Shown in pieces: positions 30,904-42,885 of a stretch of DNA of 64,000 nucleotides. The stretch lies in contig NW_025064885.1 of assembly GCF_019112545.1 (NCBI RefSeq), forward strand, positions 830,073 through 894,072. Reading direction: 5' to 3'. Position 1 is the first letter of the stretch; each line of letters begins with the position of its first letter. The notes under the pieces were generated by a model. The model searched no databases, was not told the origin of the DNA, and saw nothing but the letters and a program-made list of their open reading frames with translations. The translations under genes were made by a program, and so were the position numbers. The DNA is from Guyanagaster necrorhizus (taxonomy: Eukaryota; Basidiomycota; Agaricomycetes; Agaricales; Physalacriaceae).

Positions 30904-33835
30904 AGAATGACCTATCAGCCTCCAGAAGCCAGGCCTAGCAGCTTGCATCCAGGGAATAATCAAGAAGAAGTGGGAGGACAGTGCTCCTCTCGACCTGAAA
31001 ACCAGCACCCTCATATCTCAGGAGGATATGGGATCTTTGTACCAGATGTGGCCCTCTATGGTGAGGACCAGAATCTCTCTGAGGACTTCTTTGAGCAGTC
31101 CCCCTCCTCTGATCCTTCTTCTGTCTCCTGCATCCATGGGATTGCTGATCATGCCAGGGACTCTCTCGATGCCCCTCAGATAGCTTGAGAATCCTGCACT
31201 GCAACACCTTGCAGCTAGCCTCACCATTCCCCCACTCTCAGTCAGTCTGACACCAAGCTGAGGGGGAATCCCCAGAATGAAGAAGAATGATGATGAGTAT
31301 GGAAAGAAACTGTCCACTGATACTTCCCTCTCTGGAACCTTACTGTTCCCTTCAACTATAGCAATGCTATCTGACAAGAAGAATATAGGCAGTGAGATGA
31401 GCTGCAGCCAGTATGTGATGAGCATGAGGACAGGCATGCAGCAAAGGAGCAGCAGAGGAGAGAGGCCACTAAGCATGATGAGCAGAACAGAGATTGTCAG
31501 CAGGAAACAGAAAGAGACCAGTTGGCCAGGGCTAACATCTCCAACTGGTACAGATTATGATCAGAGGTTGCTAGCATACTCACACCAGTATGAGCCAACC
31601 TCTCCCTCTTGACCTCAGTCTTCAGAGAACCCAGCTCCTCCCACAGTGGCACCCCAGAGTATTGGGCTGACAGCACTCAGGCTAGAAGAAATCAACAACC
31701 CCCATCCCTCTAATACCCTCCCTCCTAAAGAACACTCAGTGCCAACACCAAGTTTGGCAGTGATGAGTCCATTCTCAGACACTACAGACTTCAGGTCCTA
31801 GGAAATGCCTATATCCCTGCCCATATACTCCGAGAGTTTCTTGAGAGCAGGGTGGTCAGACAGCTTGTCAGTGATGACAACTACCAGTGAAATGTCTGTC
31901 TCTATCATGAGCAAGTGGAGGCAGCAAGAGTGACAGGGGAAAACTGATATGATTCTGATATCAGCAGTCAGCCTGCCCTCACCTATGACTATTCATCAAA
32001 CCCTCTAACTGCTGAACTGAGTACTCAGCTAGAGTAGCACAATGACAATATGACAAAAGGGGGCTGAGAGTTTCTATGACTGGCCTGCCACTTCTCTTCT
32101 TGAGGAGAAAGAGGACAGCAAGGACACCAAAAAAACTGAGAGCAGTGACCTGCCCCATCCTGGCAGGGTACTTGGATATGGTCTGAAAGAAACAACAGAC
32201 AAAGAAGAACTGATGCAAGAGATAAGGAAGGCAAGAATACAGAAGTATCAGGAATAATACCTGTGGGGAGTAAACTTTTTATGGCACAACACTACATGGA
32301 TAGCATTGCAACTAGGATAATTATATTTGCATTCGAATACTGATAAGCAAACAGAAATCCTAAGAAGCACAGTGACAGACTATGCCATGCTGCAATATAA
32401 CAGATGGCATCCAGAAGACCAGATCCAGAGGCCACCAGCATATCAAATGCTGACCTCTGTATGACCAATGCTGAAGACACCACCTGTCACCCTGAAATAA
32501 GCCATATATATGGCTTCCTCCCTCTGAAGTGCACTCTCATACTCTGATCCTTCGATCCATTCCACAGCAACATGGTTGTCATGATCCTGACCCTGACCCA
32601 TAGGAGGACCAAACTCCTACCAAAATCCATGGACCAGCTAGGAAAGCCAACTTTAAGAGGCTCAGCCCCCACCTAATGAAGCAGAAGGGAGTGGCACTAA
32701 GAGGGAGCCAGAATGAGATGACCCCAAAGCAGTATGATTGGGGTTTACCATACAAAACAAAATCATCATATAAAGGAATGAGCTACTGTAAGGGAGTCCA
32801 GTAGCAGATGACAACTCTCTCCACTCCTTCCCTGGACCACCAAATGAGTGGCAATGACCTCCCTTCTTGGAATGACCCAACCCGATGGGGGCATTACCCC
32901 AAGATGTGACTATTCTTCAGTGCTGCTTAGATCTCCTATGAAAGCCCTGCTCTTTTAAAGGGGTCTCTAATGACATCAATCAGTTCCTTGTCGACTGTGA
33001 ACAGTACTTTGAAGTATACATCAGATACTTAGAAACCAATATGAATAAGGTTGTCTTCACCACCTCATATTTAGAAGAAAAGGTAAAAATATGGTGGATC
33101 CTTATCTTTCTGAACTTCTGATCAACCATATGGGATCATTATCGATACCCATTGTGGCCCATCTTCAAACGCATGCTGAACAACAAGTTCATTGACCCAG
33201 CCATACAGGAGATGCATAAGCAGAAAATTAAAGAATATAAAATAGGAGACAAGGTGGCCATGGATTACTTTGATGAGTTGAAAAGACTCACCAAGCTGGC
33301 AGGAATATGGGATGACACAGCCAATGACAGCCAAATGGTCGAGGCCCTCAAATGAGGAGTTCCCTCTTCATACTTCACAATGATATCTGCAATAAGCATC
33401 AAAATCCTAATGCCAATCAGATATGATGAATGAAAAGAGTGAATCATCGAGATGTATAAGAAATGACAAAGGCAGAAAGCAGAATTGTTGATACTGCAGG
33501 AATACACAAAGAAGCTGACTCTGCTAATCTCAAATAAGTCAGGACAAACTGCTGAGAAATCACCAAGATCCTCAATGGCTCTGAGCTACAGGAGTCAGAA
33601 GACTGAAATGGGCACTACATTCACTGGAGCAGAGAAACCAATAGACATAGATCAGATAAAGAAAGAAGGGAAATGCTTCAACTATGAGCAAAAAGGCTAT
33701 ATAGCCAAAGATTGTCCAAAGAAGAAGCGAACCCACAAAGACATATAAGCACAGATCACTGAGTTACAAAAGGAAGAAGAAGATCTGAGAAAGAAAACCA
33801 AGATCAAGGAGTTAAAAGACAAGGCCAGCCAGTGA
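30884..33835 (+). pseudogene. gag: gag of element B
   Basis: Starts MTFLNPEE then a stop. Recognisable parts are CIQGIIKKKWED, the capsid (GDKVAMDYFDELKRLTKLAG, about 33,150-33,350) and a damaged knuckle CFNYEQKGYIAKDC in which the second Cys is Tyr. It ends at the conserved CAG TGA within the hairpin. Confidence 0.82.
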
Positions 33836-33855
33836 GCAATTCCACTGGGCTGGCC
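33813..33855 (+). promoter_or_regulatory. Recoding hairpin of element B
   Basis: Arms GGCCAGCCAGTG (33823-33834) and CACTGGGCTGGCC (33843-33855) pair over 12 bp with one bulged G, around loop AGCAATTC. TAAAAGA lies just upstream. This is the longest uninterrupted version of the structure. Confidence 0.62.
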
Positions 33856-36800
33856 AAAGAATTGAAAGGTGTATCTCCTGTAGCCACTAGTCAGACTCAT
33901 AGTGCCTCTGTAGTTACTTCCATGTCACTATTATATATGCATTTGAATATACTCTAATCGATTACTGCATACACCACTGAATCGCAAAAAAGGACTCAAC
34001 TGCCCATGGGCTGAATAGGAGCAGAGAGCCCCTCAAACTGGCTAAAGCCATTTGATACTGAATAGACCTAGAGAGCCATCAAAGATGCCAGAGACAAGAC
34101 CACAGCAAAAGCTGTACTAAAAAACTGGGTTCACCAAACCCAAACTGAAGAAATAATCGATGAAATAGTAGAAGGGATGAGGAAGACAGAGTGAGGTCAG
34201 GCCCTTGGATGGCTGGATGAGTTGCATGGACCTCAGAAGTTCATCCAATGCTCTAAAACTCCTGGATGAGATCTGACAACTAAAGCCTAAATTAAAACTC
34301 TAACTTTCTGATCCATGCACTCGGTAACTGCCCTGATCAATAGCAGTTGTACAGGAAGCTCAATAAACTGAGCCTTCATTGTTGAGAACAAAGTTTCAAC
34401 TAGAGCCACTATGGCCCCTATTCCGGTTTATAATGCTGATGGAACAAAAAACCAAGCCAGCTTGATCACTGAATTTATTGAACTTTGACTCACCATCAGA
34501 GATCACTCTGAGTGGATTGACTTAGCTGTAACTGACCTCAGAACCAAGGAAGTATTCCTTAGTCATGACTGGCTCATATGATATAACCCACTCATAAACT
34601 GGAAAACCAGATGAATCACCTTCATCTGATGCTGATGTTGAAAGAGCCCATTTGAGCTGCCTGACAAAGACCTGGAGGACTGATAGGATGAAGAAATAGA
34701 GGACAGAGAGACAATCCTCACTATAGATCTGCAGAAGGAGATCCACATCCAAGCCATCCATCATGCTAATAACTTGGCAGCAAAGGTTAATGAAGGAAAG
34801 AGGGAGAAAACATTTGAAAAAATAGTACCAGAATAGGCACAGGACTATTGAGACTTCTTTGAGAAAGAGAGCTTCAACAAACTCCCCACCTCAAAACCTT
34901 GGGACCATGTGATCGAGCTAGTCCCAAATGCCAATGCCAACTTGAATTGCAAGACCTACCCTCTCAGCAATCAAGAACAACAGGAACTCGATAAATTTCT
35001 TGACGAAAACTTATCCAGTGGACACATTTGACTATTGAAATCTCTCATGGTATCACCATTCTTCTTTATAAAAAAGAAGGACAGTAAACTCTGTCTGGTC
35101 CAGGATTATTGAAAGCTAAATGAGATGATGATTAAAAACTGGTATCCCCTTCCCTTGATCTCAGAGTTAATAGATAAACTCTGGGGTGCCAGATACTATA
35201 CTAAACTTGATATCCAATAGAGATACAACAACATCTGAATCAAGGAAGATGATGAATAGAAGGCCACCTTCAGGACAAACTGAGGACTATTTGAGCCTAC
35301 CATCATATTCTTTAGTCTTATTAATTCCCCTACAACATTCCAGTAGATAATGAATGACATATTCAAGGATCTCATCACCATCAGGAAGGTTATAATCTAT
35401 CTTGATGACATTCTAATTATATCACAAATAAAGAAGGAACACAGGAAGTTAGTGCAACAGATACTAGCCCTTATAAGGAAACACAAATTGTTCCTCAAAG
35501 TGGAGAAGTGTGAATTTGAAGTGCTTGAGACAGAGTATCTCAGAGTGATCATCAGCAAAGGAAGCATCAAGATGGATCTCATTAAAGTAGTGAGAGTGAC
35601 CAAATAGCCAGAACCAACTAAGAAAAAGGAGTTACAGTCTTTCCTCAGATTCATCAACTTTTACTGATAGTTCATCTGAGACTACAGCAAAATTGTTTGA
35701 CCCATGACCCAGCTCACCGGCAATGCCCCCTAGATCTGGAGAAACCCCCAAAAGTCTGCATTCAAGGATCTGAAACAATGATTAGCTGAGGACATCATAC
35801 TCATCATCCTATCTCAGGAGGGAAAGTTTCAAGTCGAGGCAGACTCCAGCGAAGGGGCAACTGGTGTGGTACTCTCCTAGGAACAGAGAGAGAGGTGGTG
35901 TTCAGTTGCATTCCTCTCAAAGGCACTCACTATCACAAAAAGAAATTATGAGATTTATAACAAGGAGCTGCTCACAATAATGCTTGCTTTAGAAGAGTGG
36001 TGATATTATCTGATAGGGGCTACTGAGGTTTTCAAGATCTGGACAGATCATCAAAATCTCAGATACTTCCAACAACTCCAGAAGCTAAATCATCAACAAG
36101 CTCAGTGGGTCATAGAACTCAGTCAATATCATTATACCCTCTATCACAAGACAGAGACAGCAAACAAGAAGGCTGACCTCCTGAGCCAATGAGTGGATCA
36201 TGATCAGGGAGGAGCCAATAACAAGGGAGTCACATTATTGTGGCCTAAACATTTCAGGGCCATGATAATGCCAACAGAGGAAGAAATCCATGAGTGGATA
36301 AAGAGTGCAATCTATAACAGCTATAAGTAGGATCAAAGAGTTGCCTCATCCCTCAATCATGAAAGAGGAATAATGAAAGAAGAAGGAATAATCCATTATG
36401 ATAGAAGGATTTATATTCTCAGAGACCAGAACCTGAGGGGTGAAATTATCACCACATGCCATGACTATATGACCACCAGACATCCTGGCATCACAAAAAC
36501 CAAAGAACTGGTTCTGCAGGAGTATTGGTGGCCAAAAATAGATATTGATATTATTGCATATGTCAAAGCATGCAAAGTTTGCCAATGAAGTAAATCTTTC
36601 ACTCAGGCCTGAGCCATACCACTCCATCAAAATGAGGTCCCTTCATCCTCATGGACCCACATATTAGTAGACATGATCACTGGACTACTGGATTGCAATG
36701 GCTATGATGCCATCATCATCATTGTAGACTGCTTTTTAAAGGCAATCATTCCAATTGCCTGCTCAACAGAATTAACCTCTGAAGGGTGGGCCAAAATTCT

Positions 36801-37728
36801 ATGCAATGAGGTCTATGCAAAATATGGTATGCCACAAGTAGTCATCTCAGATTGAGGACCACAATTTGTGTCCAAGTTTCTGGATGACTTATATCGATTG
36901 CTAAACATTAAATGAAATGCATTGATGGCCTACCACCCTCAGACCGATAGTCAAATGGAATAGGCCAATCAGGAAGTGGAAAAATACCTCCACCTATTTA
37001 TCAACTACAGGCAAGATGACTGGATTGAATAGCTCATGCTTGTAGCATTTCAATACAATAACCAAATACACTCAGCAACCAGTAAAACACTCTTCTTTGT
37101 CAATTATGGGTAATACCCACATGTTGCCCATGCTGAACATCGATGAATGACCACACCCACATCAGCGGATTTTGCCACCACTATGATGAAGATCCATAGC
37201 AAAACCAAAAAGGCTCTAGAAAAAGTGGCCTCAATCATGAAAGCATAGTATGACAAACACCATTGGGCTTCTCATGAATACTATGCTAATGATAAGGTCT
37301 GATTAGACACAACTAACCTTCACCTCCCACATCTAAAATGAAAACTCTCTGATAAACACACTGGTCCCTTCTCAGTAATCTCAAAAGTGAAGGCTAGTGC
37401 CTACAAACTCTGCTTGCCCATCACCTGGAAAATCCATGACACCTTCAATGAAACATTACTATTCCCATATATCACACCAGCCTTTCTGAACCAAGAACGA
37501 CCTCCACTCCTGCTGCCTGATCTCATTGATGACAAGGAACATTATGAAATTGACCAAGTATTAAACCATAAACTCTAAAAAATCAAGGCAAAAGGAGGGG
37601 GAATGATGACAACAGTAGACTACCTTGTCAGCTGGAAGGGATATGGACTGGAATCAAATCAATGGGTCAACAAAAAGCATATGGATGCAGATGTGGCTAT
37701 ATATGACTATGAATTATCCTTAAATTAA
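33832..37728 (+). pseudogene. pol: pol of element B
   Basis: The -1 frame holds a damaged protease site (ALINSSC), RT with an intact YLDDILII motif near 35,400, RNase H (KFQVEADSSEGATG), integrase with CKVC and the DDE region (SIDMIT equivalent near 36,670; VISD at 36,845), and a chromodomain (HYEIDQVLNHKL; YLVSWKGYG). It has dozens of stops but, as far as I could follow, no frameshift. Confidence 0.85.
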
Positions 37729-37761
37729 GCCATCAGGATGATGGTCTTAAGGAGGGGGTAA

Positions 37762-38212
37762 TGTTACAATTTTCCATTTTATTCTTTCTTTAAACCCCTA
37801 TTTATGTTTATTAAGGCATCTAAACATGGTATTCAGAACTGTGGGACAAAGCTTGATCAGCACAACAGACTGAGCATAGTCATTCCAAATAGCCAACAAT
37901 GACCGACAGCACATAATACCCTTTTATGTATGGTAACAACACTCAAGGACAAAGAGCACAATGGGCAGAGGAACCTACAATAAGGGCATAGTATTATTAG
38001 CAGACCATGTACAATATTTAAGGAGCTCACTCTTGCTGAATAGACCCCAGCTTTGAGCTAAAGTTTACAACTACCATTCTACCTTGAGTCTTTATCTGAC
38101 CTTGAGTCACATTGATTAAGATATACATCAAGTGGACTCAGCTGATCCCTTGAAGTGTAAAGGGACAGCTGTTTATCATGTGTATTTGTTCACATGATGC
38201 TTGGGCCTAACA
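37762..38212 (+). repeat. 3' LTR of element B
   Basis: TGTTACAATTTTCC to GGGCCTAACA, 451 bp, followed by the AATGG duplication. Confidence 0.92.
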
Positions 38213-39254
38213 AATGGCTTCAGCCCATGACTCTCTCTATGCAACTTCTAAAGACTAGAACATCTCACTCCCTTTGGTCAATAATCTTATCTCTGAGAAG
38301 AGCAGAAGAACTCAAGAAACACTAGGGAGCAGTAGCTTAAGACATCTGGATGATCTCTTCTGACAATACTCTAAGGCAGCAGACTATTCACTCCCTACCT
38401 ATAACCACTTTGGAAACAGAATCATGGCTAATCCTCTTGACTATACCAGCAAAGAATTCTGAAAGTGGCACTATGATGAAAAAGAATATCACAATAGAGA
38501 ATTCACTCAGACAGAGCAAGACATTGCTAACTAGGCTTAGTGACACAAAATTATCACACTAGTTAGGACAACTCTAAGCTGGCCCAGGAGTGAATCCTAT
38601 TCCAGTACTGTTGATATTTTTCTTTCTTGAACTCCTGACACACTCCTATTTATCTATAGAATCCAATTTCTATCTTTGATCCACATCTCTAAGTTAACTA
38701 TCCAGTGACTCATCTAAAGCAGAGTTGCTGGAGTATTCCTCAATGAGCAAAATACTGACTCTGAGAGTATCACACAGTGATGGAGGCAGCAGAAGGCAGG
38801 GGTGAGTTTAGCAAAGGACTTCTCCCTCAACTTGCTCCTCCTGTTGACTCTGGATTCAGCACTCAAAAATAGCTTGCCCATGATAGTGAAGCTCTAGATG
38901 CTATCCATCTTTGATCTGCCTGGAAACTCTCCCAAGGAGGACAGCAGAGACAATGAGAATAGCAAGGAGGATGACAATCAGAATACAGTGCTTTTTGACT
39001 GGCCTGAGAGATTTTATGAATCTGAAGACAAAGAACCACTGGAAGAAGAAATACAGCAGGAAAGAGAGAAAGAATTCAGAAGGATATACTAGGAGAGAGT
39101 CATCAAGATTTCCTGAGATGTAGAATAGAGTATGACCCTGCTAGGAAAGGAATATTTAGCAGCAACTAACACTGAAAAAATTGACATTTTGCAGTATAGC
39201 ACCATAGAACAGGCTATTTTTCTTTACAACTAAGCCCATCCTGAAGACTCTCTG
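38213..39254 (+). pseudogene. gag: gag middle part of element E
   Basis: This piece lies between B and C. A 64-codon open stretch (MLSIFDLPGNSPKEDSRD) leads to acidic-helical PLEEEIQQEREKEFRR at 39,030-39,090, matching the EEEVRRLAQKEREQEY region of A's gag. CG dinucleotides are almost absent. Confidence 0.6.
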
Positions 39255-39679
39255 TGTTACGATTCATTAATTTCTTTTCCTTAACCCTTATGCTTAGTCA
39301 GAACATTTTCCTTTTCGAATGGTGGGAAGGGCTTAGTCATCACAACTAACTCAACCTGATGATAGATGGTCCGACCATACAATCAACCTATTATATACAA
39401 CTACGATGCCCAAGGACAACAGGCACTATGGACACAGAAGGACACAATAAGTAGGAGTATTATTAGTATGCACAGAATAGTATATAAGACCCACAGCTCT
39501 CACTGGTATACTCCAGCTTTGAGCTAAAGTTTATACACACTCATTCTTCTCTCAAGCTATACTATACGCCTTGATAACACTGTGCAACTGATCAAACAGA
39601 AACTCCGATGGAAGGCTTGAATATGAAGCCACGTTGGTTTATCACATGTCAGTCTGTCACATGTTGCTTGAGCCTAACA
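39255..39679 (+). repeat. 5' LTR of element C
   Basis: TGTTACGATTCATT to GAGCCTAACA. TATATAAG at 39481; inferred transcript start AGCTTTGAGCTAA at 39515-39527. Confidence 0.93.
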
Positions 39680-39680
39680 A

Positions 39681-39693
39681 TTAGCTTGAAGCT
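39681..39693 (+). promoter_or_regulatory. Element C self-complementary primer-binding site
   Basis: TTAGCTTGAAGCT against AGCTTTGAGCTAA in the LTR: two differences, both of which keep G:U pairs in RNA. Confidence 0.68.
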
Positions 39694-39735
39694 TCTAGCT
39701 TCTCTTTCTCAAGCTCAATTGTGCTGAGAAACTGA

Positions 39736-39966
39736 ATGCCTCCTGCAATCTCTACTGACCCAAACTTTGACCACGAGTTCTTTGAACTCCTTTCCTCCAT
39801 CATCGAAACATTGATAGGATTGTTAGTGATCATTCAGCTGTGCTGGGGATGCCATTCAATCACCATCTGGATCCTCAGACATTATCAGGAATTTCAGCGT
39901 ATTCAGACCATACTACGAAATGTAACCCCTGACCTCCCACTCCATGATATCTCTGAATCCCAATGA
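39736..39966 (+). CDS. ORF0 of element C: small transmembrane protein
   Basis: Intact 76-residue ORF: MPPAISTDPNFDHEFF, helix SSIIETLIGLLVIIQL, tail ending LHDISESQ. The stop is one codon later than in A and B, yet the overlap with the gag ATG (39944) is kept. This argues that termination here is a real feature of ORF0 rather than chance mutation of a longer gag. Confidence 0.68.
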   Translation: MPPAISTDPNFDHEFFELLSSIIETLIGLLVIIQLCWGCHSITIWILRHYQEFQRIQTILRNVTPDLPLHDISESQ

Positions 39967-42865
39967 ACGACCTACCAGCCCCCAGAAGCCAGGCCTAGTA
40001 ACTCTCATCCAAGGGATGGTCAGGAAGAAGCGGGAGGACAACAGCCCTCTTGACCCAGAAGTCAGCACACTGGCATCTCAAGATGACAAGGGATCTTCGT
40101 ACCAGACATGGTCCTCCATGGCAAAGACCAGGACCTCCCCGAAGACTTCTTTGAGCAGTCCCCCTCCCCCGACCCTTCTTCTGTCTCCCATACCCATGAG
40201 ATTGCTGACCATGCCCGAGACTCTCTCAATGCCCTTAGGATGGCTCAAAGATCCCAACCCATCACACCTGCTAGCGAGCCTCACAGCACCCTCTCTATCA
40301 GTCAGCATAGCCACCAGATGAGGGGTGACCAAAACAGTAAAGAACGATGACAAATATGGGGTGAAACTATACATTAGTACTTCCCCACTTGGGACCTTAC
40401 TGTCCCCTTCAACTATGATGACGCTGTCTAGCAGGAGGAGCATTGGTCTCGAAATGAGCCACAGCCAATACATGATGAGTGTGGCTCACAGGCGATGGAG
40501 GACTAGCAAAGGAGGGAGGCCACAGAGCATGATGAGTGAAATAGAAGCCAGCAGTGAGAAATTGAGAGAGAGCATTTGGCCCACACCAACGTCTCCAATT
40601 GGTATGGACTACGACCTGAGGGCACCAGCATCCTCGCCCTAGTACGAGCCAATCCATCCCTCTCAACTCCCGTCTCCTGAGAATCTGGCTCTGAAACTAG
40701 CATCTGGAGTGAATGATGATACCAAGAAGAAACCTGGGCAGCAGAAAAAAGTGCCACAGGGTCTCCCTCCCGACCTCCGACTCCTCAATATCCCCCTTCT
40801 TGACGAACTCCTAGTACTGACATCAGGTTTGACAGCGATGAGTCCATCCTTGGACACTATGGACTTCAAGTCTCTGGGAATGCCTATATCTCTGCCCACA
40901 CCCTCTGAGGATTCCTTGGGAGCAGGATGGTCGGACAGCTTGTCGACAACCATGACTACTAGCAAAACATCCACCTCTATCATGAACAAGTGGAGGCAGT
41001 GAGAGCTACAGGTGAGAACCACTATGATACCAACATCAGAAGCCAGCTGACCACTGCCTATCACCATACACCAGATTCTTCAACCGCTGGACTGGGCCCC
41101 CAGTCAGGGCAGTATGACAACAATACGACAAGAAGGGGCTGAGAGTTTTTATGACCAGCCCATCGGTTCCCTCCTAGAGGAGGACAACAAGGACGAGAAA
41201 GAAGAGACAGAGAGCAGTAAACCCCCAAGAGGACTGCCATATGACTCAGCAGAAGAAACAGACCAAGAAGAAGTAAAAAGGTTGGCACATGAAGAATGGG
41301 AGCGGGAGTACCAGGAGTATTACCTGCAAGAGGTAAATTTCTTATGGCATGATGCTATCTGGATAGCATCCTCTATAGGACAATTATATTTATGCTCAGA
41401 ATCTAACAAATAAACAGAAATTTTGAAACAGGCTGCTATAGATTATGCCACCCAGCAATATAATAACCGGTATCCTGAATATCCAGTCAGCTGACCACTG
41501 GCTTACCAGACAGCAGCCATCATATGACCAATGCCACAAACTCCCCCTGTCAATCCAAAACATGCCATGTACTAGGCTCCTTCAGCCTGAAGCATCCTAA
41601 TCACATCTGACTACTCCATACAAGCAATGGCAATACGGCTGAACTGATCTTGAGCACAGCTGACCATGCTCCCAAATCCCTGGACCAGCAAAGGAAGCTG
41701 GCTCCTCGGAGGATAGCCACTCTCGGACCAGGCCAGACTGAGTGAGAAGGGAAAGGAATCAATAAAGGATGACCCCGAAGCTGTTTGCCTTGGATTCACT
41801 ATACAAGATGGAGTAATCATACAGGCCAAAGAACCCAAAGAAAGTCTGGTCACCGACGACCACTCTCTACACTCATTCCCGGGACTGCCAGCAGAATGGA
41901 ACCAACCACCATTTGACAGGTGGCCAGACCCAATGAGTGCTTTGCCAAACAATGCCAACATCCTTCAGTGCTGCTCTGACCTTCTCCAGAAGCCCTGTCC
42001 CTTCAAGAGAGTATCCGACGATATCGATTGATTTCTGGTAGACTGCGAACAATACTTCAAGGTCTACATCGGATACTTAGGAACTGACATGAACAAGGTC
42101 ACCTTTGCCATCTCCTACCTGGAAGACAAGGCCAAAACATGGTGAATCCTCATTTCCCCAAATTTCTGATCTATCATGAGGGGCCACTACTAGTATCTCT
42201 CCTGGCCAGTCTTCAAACACATATTAAACAACAAATTCATTGATCTGGCAGTACAAGAAGTACACAAACAAAAGATCAAAGAATACAAGATGGGAGATAA
42301 GATGGTGACAGATTACTTTGACAAGCTGGCTAGAATATGGGAGGACGTCGCAAACAATGGATGGATGGTCAAAGCACTCAAATGAGGGGTCCCCTCTTCA
42401 TACCTCACAATGATCTCCATGATGGATGTCAGAATGCTGATGCCAGTCGGATACAATGAGTGGAAGGAAAGGATTATCGAGATGTACAAGGAGTGACAAA
42501 GGCAGAAAGCAGAGGCATCAACATTGCAAGACTACTCCAAGAAACCAACCTCGCCAACCCTGAACAAGTCAGGGCAAACTGCCAGGAAATCATTGGAATC
42601 CCCCCAGCCTTCGACCTATGGAAGTCAGAAGACTGGAACTGGAACGACATACACCAGTGTCAGAAAGTCAATGGACATTGACTAAATGAAGAAGGAAGGG
42701 AAGTGTTTCAACTGTGGACAGAAGGGCCATATGGCCAAGAACTATCCAAAAAAGAAACATACCCACAAGGACATTAGAGCCCAGATCGCTGAGCTGCAGA
42801 AAGAAGAAGAAGGACTGAGACCGAAAACAAAAATCGAAGAGGTAAAAGATGCAGCCAGTCAGTGA
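39944..42865 (+). pseudogene. gag: gag of element C
   Basis: MISLNPNERPTSPQKPG, basic segment MVRKKREDN, disordered region, acidic helix (TDQEEVKRLAHEEWEREYQ), capsid and knuckle CFNCGQKGHMAKNY (last Cys lost) near 42,710. A few stops break a frame that is otherwise continuous. A short in-frame loss in the ELKRLAKL capsid region is visible near 42,330 (DKLARIWED). Confidence 0.85.
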
Positions 42866-42885
42866 ACAGTTTCACTAGACTGGCC
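42843..42885 (+). promoter_or_regulatory. Recoding hairpin of element C
   Basis: TAAAAGA (42843-42849) precedes GCCAGTC-AGTG (42854-42864) paired with CACT-a-GACTGGC (42873-42884), loop AACAGTTT. The inner GTC/GAC pairs replace GCC/GGC of B and H, a compensated change. Confidence 0.62.

Larger units (their letters stand above)
30196..38212 (+). mobile_element. Element B: complete Ty3/Gypsy chromovirus (decayed), contains an assembly gap
   Basis: LTRs 30196-30619 (with 100 N) and 37762-38212 (451 bp) are flanked by the perfect target duplication AATGG (30191-30195 and 38213-38217). Gene order is as in A: primer-binding site, ORF0, gag, hairpin, pol with chromodomain, polypurine tract GGAGGGGG. 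It is inserted into E. Coding parts have many stops, TAG and TAA as well as TGA, and fewer CG than C. It is probably older than A and C and cannot be autonomous. Confidence 0.92.
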